From Leifsonia sp. AG29 (GTDB lineage: Bacteria; Actinomycetota; Actinomycetes; Actinomycetales; Microbacteriaceae), in the NCBI RefSeq assembly GCF_009765225.1, contig NZ_VMSF01000001.1:310001-374000 (forward strand): a stretch of 64,000 nucleotides of DNA, given 5' to 3'. The position numbers and the translations under genes were made by a program. Every line of letters starts with the position of its first letter. The first letter of the stretch is position 1. Below, piece after piece: positions 61,186-64,000 of the stretch. Under the pieces are notes generated by a model that had not been told where the DNA came from, ran no database searches, and saw nothing but the letters and a program-made list of their open reading frames with translations.

Positions 61186-62046
61186 TCAGGCGTAGTCGTC
61201 GTAGATGCCGCGGCCGGTCTTGACGCCGAGTCGGCCTTGTTCGATGTAGGACCGGAGGAAGGGAGCGAGCGTGTTCTCGCGGCCTGCGATGGCGGCGTAG
61301 TGGTCTTCGATGTCGCGGACGACGTCGAGCCCGACCTGGTCCATGAAGCGGAACGGGGTTAGCTCTGCCCGGAACAGGTCGGCGAACAGGGCGTCGACGT
61401 CGGCGGGGTCCGCGATGCCGTCGGCGACGACCGAGAGGGCCTCGCGCTTGATTGCCGCCCAGATGCGGTTGAAGATGAAGCCCGTGCTCTCCTTGCGCAC
61501 GATGTGCGGGAGGAGGTGGTAGCGGCTGAACTCGGCACTCACCAACTCGATGACGGCGTCGGCGGTGGCACCGCTTGACATGAGTTCGACGGAGCGTGCC
61601 TGGGGCGGCATGTAGAAGTGGGTGTTCAGGAGCCGGGCGGGATCGGCGACGCTGTCGCGGAAGGCCGAGGTGGGGAACGAGGAGGAGTTGCTCGCGAGGA
61701 TGGCGTCCGGGGCGGCGTGCCTGTCGAGGTCGGCGAAGACCTGCTTCTTCAGGGCCAGCTTCTCGGGGACAGCCTCGATGACGAGCCACGCGTTGTCGAG
61801 CGCAGTGCGGAGGTCGGTGGACGCGGTCAAGGCGCCGTTGGTCGTGCCTCCGAGTGCCGCCGCAAGGTCCGGGCGCGCCGCCTGGACGAAGGCCGCCGCG
61901 GTGTCGGCGGTCGCGCGCGCGGTGTCGTAGACACGCACGTCCGCTCCGTGAAGGGCGAGCATCAGCGCGATGCGTCGGCCGAGGGTGCCGCCGCCGATCA
62001 CCGCCAGGGGTCGGGTGTCGACGTGAGTGGGCAGGGTGAAGGACAT
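61186..62046 (-). CDS. 3-hydroxyacyl-CoA dehydrogenase family protein
   Basis: A 286-residue NAD-dependent dehydrogenase acting on a 3-hydroxyacyl-CoA or similar acid. The Rossmann motif is AVIGGGTLGRRIALML, followed by EAVPEKLALKKQVFADL, ASNSSSFPTS and the C-terminal domain with ESTGFIFNRIWAAIKREALS. The ATG at 62046 has AAGGAG six bases upstream. It lies 28 bases after the MFS gene, so the two form an operon opposite the TetR regulator; a shared substrate (a carboxylic acid taken up or exported) is plausible. Confidence 0.88.
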   Translation of the reverse strand: MSFTLPTHVDTRPLAVIGGGTLGRRIALMLALHGADVRVYDTARATADTAAAFVQAARPDLAAALGGTTNGALTASTDLRTALDNAWLVIEAVPEKLALKKQVFADLDRHAAPDAILASNSSSFPTSAFRDSVADPARLLNTHFYMPPQARSVELMSSGATADAVIELVSAEFSRYHLLPHIVRKESTGFIFNRIWAAIKREALSVVADGIADPADVDALFADLFRAELTPFRFMDQVGLDVVRDIEDHYAAIAGRENTLAPFLRSYIEQGRLGVKTGRGIYDDYA

Positions 62047-62074
62047 GGTTGTCTCCTTAAAGGTTGCGAGAGGG

Positions 62075-63307
62075 TCAGAGCGAGGGGGTCGATCCGAGCA
62101 CAGCGCGGAGGGAGCCGGTCGTGGTGGCGACCGCGGTCCGGCGCTTCCGGGCCGGACGGAGGTTGGTGATGAGTGCGGGGATCGCCGCCACCACGAGCGC
62201 TGCGCCGTAGATGAGGGTCGTCGTCTTGAGGCCGAGCGTCGTGGTGAGTGCGCCTGCGGCGACGGCCGGGACGCTGAACCCCAGGTAGCAGATGACGTAG
62301 ACCGCCGAGAACATGCCGGCGCGCTCGTGGGGTGCGGCGAGCGGCAGGGTGACCCGTAGCGACCCGGAGTAGCCGCTGCCGAAACCGCATCCCGCCACCA
62401 TCGTCCCGACGAAGTACAAGAGCGCGGAGCCGGAGACCACGGCGAGTGCGGTGACCGATACGCCGGTGACAAGGCAGGTGACCCCGACCAGCATGGTGGT
62501 CCGGTCAGACCACCGCCGCGCGAACACGGTGATCGCGGCCGGGAAGAACAGGGCGAACAGCGCGAGACCGCCGATGATGACCGCCGGATTGTGGGTGAGT
62601 GAACGAGTGATCGAAGGTCCGAGCGAGAGGTAGAACCCGCCGAGCGCCCACGTCGCGGCGCCGACCGGCATCGCCGTGGCGACCGTCTTCACGGCCGCAG
62701 CAGGGATCCGGAGTCGCGGAACGAGCGATCGCGGTGTCCACGGCAGCGTGCCCCCGGTCTGCGGATGCATGGCGAGCGGGATTCCCAGCACCACCAGCAG
62801 TGCCGCGATCGTGAGATAGACGACCTGCGCCGGTGCGGGGGCCAAGCCGACCAGGAGGGACGACCCGAGCGCGCCGCTCGAGAGCCCGACCGGTGAGGCG
62901 AGGCTGTTCAGCAGCGATCCGGCCGGACGGTCCGGGTTCTCGAACGCCATAAGGGCGGACCCGGCTGCGCTCATCGTCGCCCCGGTGGCTACCCCTTGGA
63001 TGACGCGTGCGGCGATGAGGGCGGCAGGGGAGGCTGCACTTGCGAAGAGGAGCATGGCTGCGATCTCGAGGACGATCGCCACGATGAGCACCGGCCGCGT
63101 GCCGAGGTGATCGGCAAGAGAACCCGTGATCAGCAGGGTGATGAGGATGGCGGCTGCGTAGACGGCGAAGACTGCGGTGACAGCGATCGGCCCGAGTGCC
63201 CATTCGTGCGCGTACTGCGCGTAAAGCGGGGACGGCGCCGCAGATCCGCCGATGAACACGATAAGCACCGCAGCGTGCAACCAGAATGCCGCGTGGCGGC
63301 GTCTCAT
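62075..63307 (-). CDS. MFS transporter
   Basis: A 410-residue, 12-helix major-facilitator protein, with the A-motif-like GSLADHLGTRPVLI between helices 2 and 3 and RVIQGVATGATMSAAGSALM in helix 4. The drug-efflux or organic-acid groups are closest by feel. It is divergent from the TetR gene and its promoter overlaps the palindromic operators at 63336-63379. AAGGAATCGAGG precedes the ATG. Confidence 0.9.
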   Translation of the reverse strand: MRRRHAAFWLHAAVLIVFIGGSAAPSPLYAQYAHEWALGPIAVTAVFAVYAAAILITLLITGSLADHLGTRPVLIVAIVLEIAAMLLFASAASPAALIAARVIQGVATGATMSAAGSALMAFENPDRPAGSLLNSLASPVGLSSGALGSSLLVGLAPAPAQVVYLTIAALLVVLGIPLAMHPQTGGTLPWTPRSLVPRLRIPAAAVKTVATAMPVGAATWALGGFYLSLGPSITRSLTHNPAVIIGGLALFALFFPAAITVFARRWSDRTTMLVGVTCLVTGVSVTALAVVSGSALLYFVGTMVAGCGFGSGYSGSLRVTLPLAAPHERAGMFSAVYVICYLGFSVPAVAAGALTTTLGLKTTTLIYGAALVVAAIPALITNLRPARKRRTAVATTTGSLRAVLGSTPSL

Positions 63308-63335
63308 CTGAACCTCGATTCCTTAAAGCAAAAAC

Positions 63336-63379
63336 TGTGCGTTAAGGCATCCTAAACCTTAACGCACATTTTGTGCGTT
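63336..63379. promoter_or_regulatory. three-half-site TetR operator region
   Basis: TGTGCGTTAAGG (63336-63347) is inverted as CCTTAACGCACA (63357-63368), and the second half pairs again with TGTGCGTT (63372-63379) across TTT. Three copies of TGTGCGTTA therefore form two overlapping palindromes between the divergent MFS and TetR genes. Confidence 0.75.
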
Positions 63380-63405
63380 AGTGAGAGGAACTCTAGAATC
63401 GATGC

Positions 63406-63975
63406 ATGGCCACCGCACCGACAGCCCGCCCGGGAGGCCGCAGCGCACGGATCCAGCTGGCGGTGCACTCGGCCGTGACTGAACTGCTCGAGGAGAACGG
63501 CGGGGACCGGACCGCCCTGTCCATTCCCGAGATCGCCAAGCGGGCAGGCGTCAACACCAGCACCATTTATCGTCGCTGGCGTGACCTCCAGGGATTACTG
63601 GCCGCGGTCGCGTCGAACTCGCTCGCTCGAGAGCAGGTGGAGGACACCGGGACCCTGGAAGGCGACTTGCTTGCCTGGTTCGTGCCCTACGTCGAAGAAT
63701 TCTCGACCGACCTCGGTCGGGAAGTGCTTCGCGACATGATCGCGGACAGGGATGTCACCACCGACTACTACGAGATTCTGCGCCGGCACATCGATGAGAT
63801 CCGGTCCCGGGCGATCGAGAGGGGCGAGACGCCTCCGCCCACCGATCGCGTGGTCGATGTGGTCGTCGCCCCGGTGATCTACCGGATCCTCTTCACGCAT
63901 GCCACCGAGGAGCAGCTCGACGTCCGCGACAAGATCGGTCGGCTCATCGGGGAGATCACGGACACTGCGGAGTGA
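63406..63975 (+). CDS. TetR/AcrR-family repressor of the MFS/dehydrogenase operon
   Basis: A 189-residue repressor: HTH with IPEIAKRAGVNTSTIYRRWR (about residues 40-60) and a TetR_C-type domain (VLRDMIADRDVTTDYYEILR; VVDVVVAPVIYRILF). It is divergent from the MFS gene, and the palindromes between them are its likely operators. It reaches its stop just before the window edge. Confidence 0.9.
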   Translation: MATAPTARPGGRSARIQLAVHSAVTELLEENGGDRTALSIPEIAKRAGVNTSTIYRRWRDLQGLLAAVASNSLAREQVEDTGTLEGDLLAWFVPYVEEFSTDLGREVLRDMIADRDVTTDYYEILRRHIDEIRSRAIERGETPPPTDRVVDVVVAPVIYRILFTHATEEQLDVRDKIGRLIGEITDTAE

Positions 63976-64000
63976 TCCGGCCCCTTCATCCGACTCCTTC

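Overview
The window is high-GC, densely packed chromosomal DNA from an actinobacterium, most likely a member of the Microbacteriaceae close to Leifsonia. This rests on the very high GC, frequent GTG and TTG starts, tRNA genes without an encoded CCA, and typical actinobacterial genes: a BldC-like small HTH protein, a 32-residue lysine/arginine-rich ribosomal-type protein, a ClgR-like regulator, an FprA-type reductase, a demethylmenaquinone methyltransferase and MalEFG without a local ATPase. The genus is an inference from gene content, not a measured placement.

Left part (1-13.6 kb): an oligopeptidase B cut by the window edge, an asparagine-type permease, a GH13 alpha-glucosidase, an SRPBCC protein, a TetR regulator, a class A penicillin-binding protein, a MarR regulator, and a fructose PTS operon (DeoR-type regulator, fruK, fruA, ptsH) closed by a 12-bp hairpin. 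A gene-free stretch of about 970 bp follows. It holds five tandem copies of an 83-bp unit, each containing a hairpin.

Middle part (14.5-36.8 kb): housekeeping genes (upp, tadA, proC, a stand-alone gap, ktrAB potassium uptake, PPK2 polyphosphate kinase, menF, menG, a polyprenyl diphosphate synthase, fprA, yajQ) with many small regulators. Inserted between gap and ktrA is a gene for a Vsr/DUF559-type nuclease. Two palindromes of identical design (22-nt arms, 15-nt loop, arms differing at 2 of 22 positions) flank it, and one of them supplies the gene's stop codon. The 83-bp array shares the outer TCGAGT...ACTCGA ends.

Integrated element (36,858-48,950): a 52-bp direct repeat of the tRNA-Tyr 3' half bounds a 12-kb element that carries a tyrosine integrase next to attR, a divergent repressor/excisionase-like control region, an initiator-like wHTH protein, and one tightly coupled leftward operon. 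That operon ends in a beta-helix tailspike, a tape-measure protein and a TerS-like HTH protein. No capsid, portal, large terminase or major tail gene is present. Two cargo genes (a lipoprotein and an unknown 277-residue protein) sit near attL. The set resembles a phage satellite that would carry its own packaging specificity and tail parts; a decayed prophage is the main alternative.

Right part (49-64 kb): inositol monophosphatase, then a maltodextrin locus (GH13 alpha-glucosidase, LacI regulator, operators, malEFG and a cyclomaltodextrinase-like GH13 enzyme), a pentapeptide-repeat protein with a cysteine-rich head, an aldo/keto reductase, tRNA-Thr and tRNA-Met, a 3-hydroxyacyl-CoA dehydrogenase and MFS exporter pair, and a divergent TetR regulator with a three-half-site operator.
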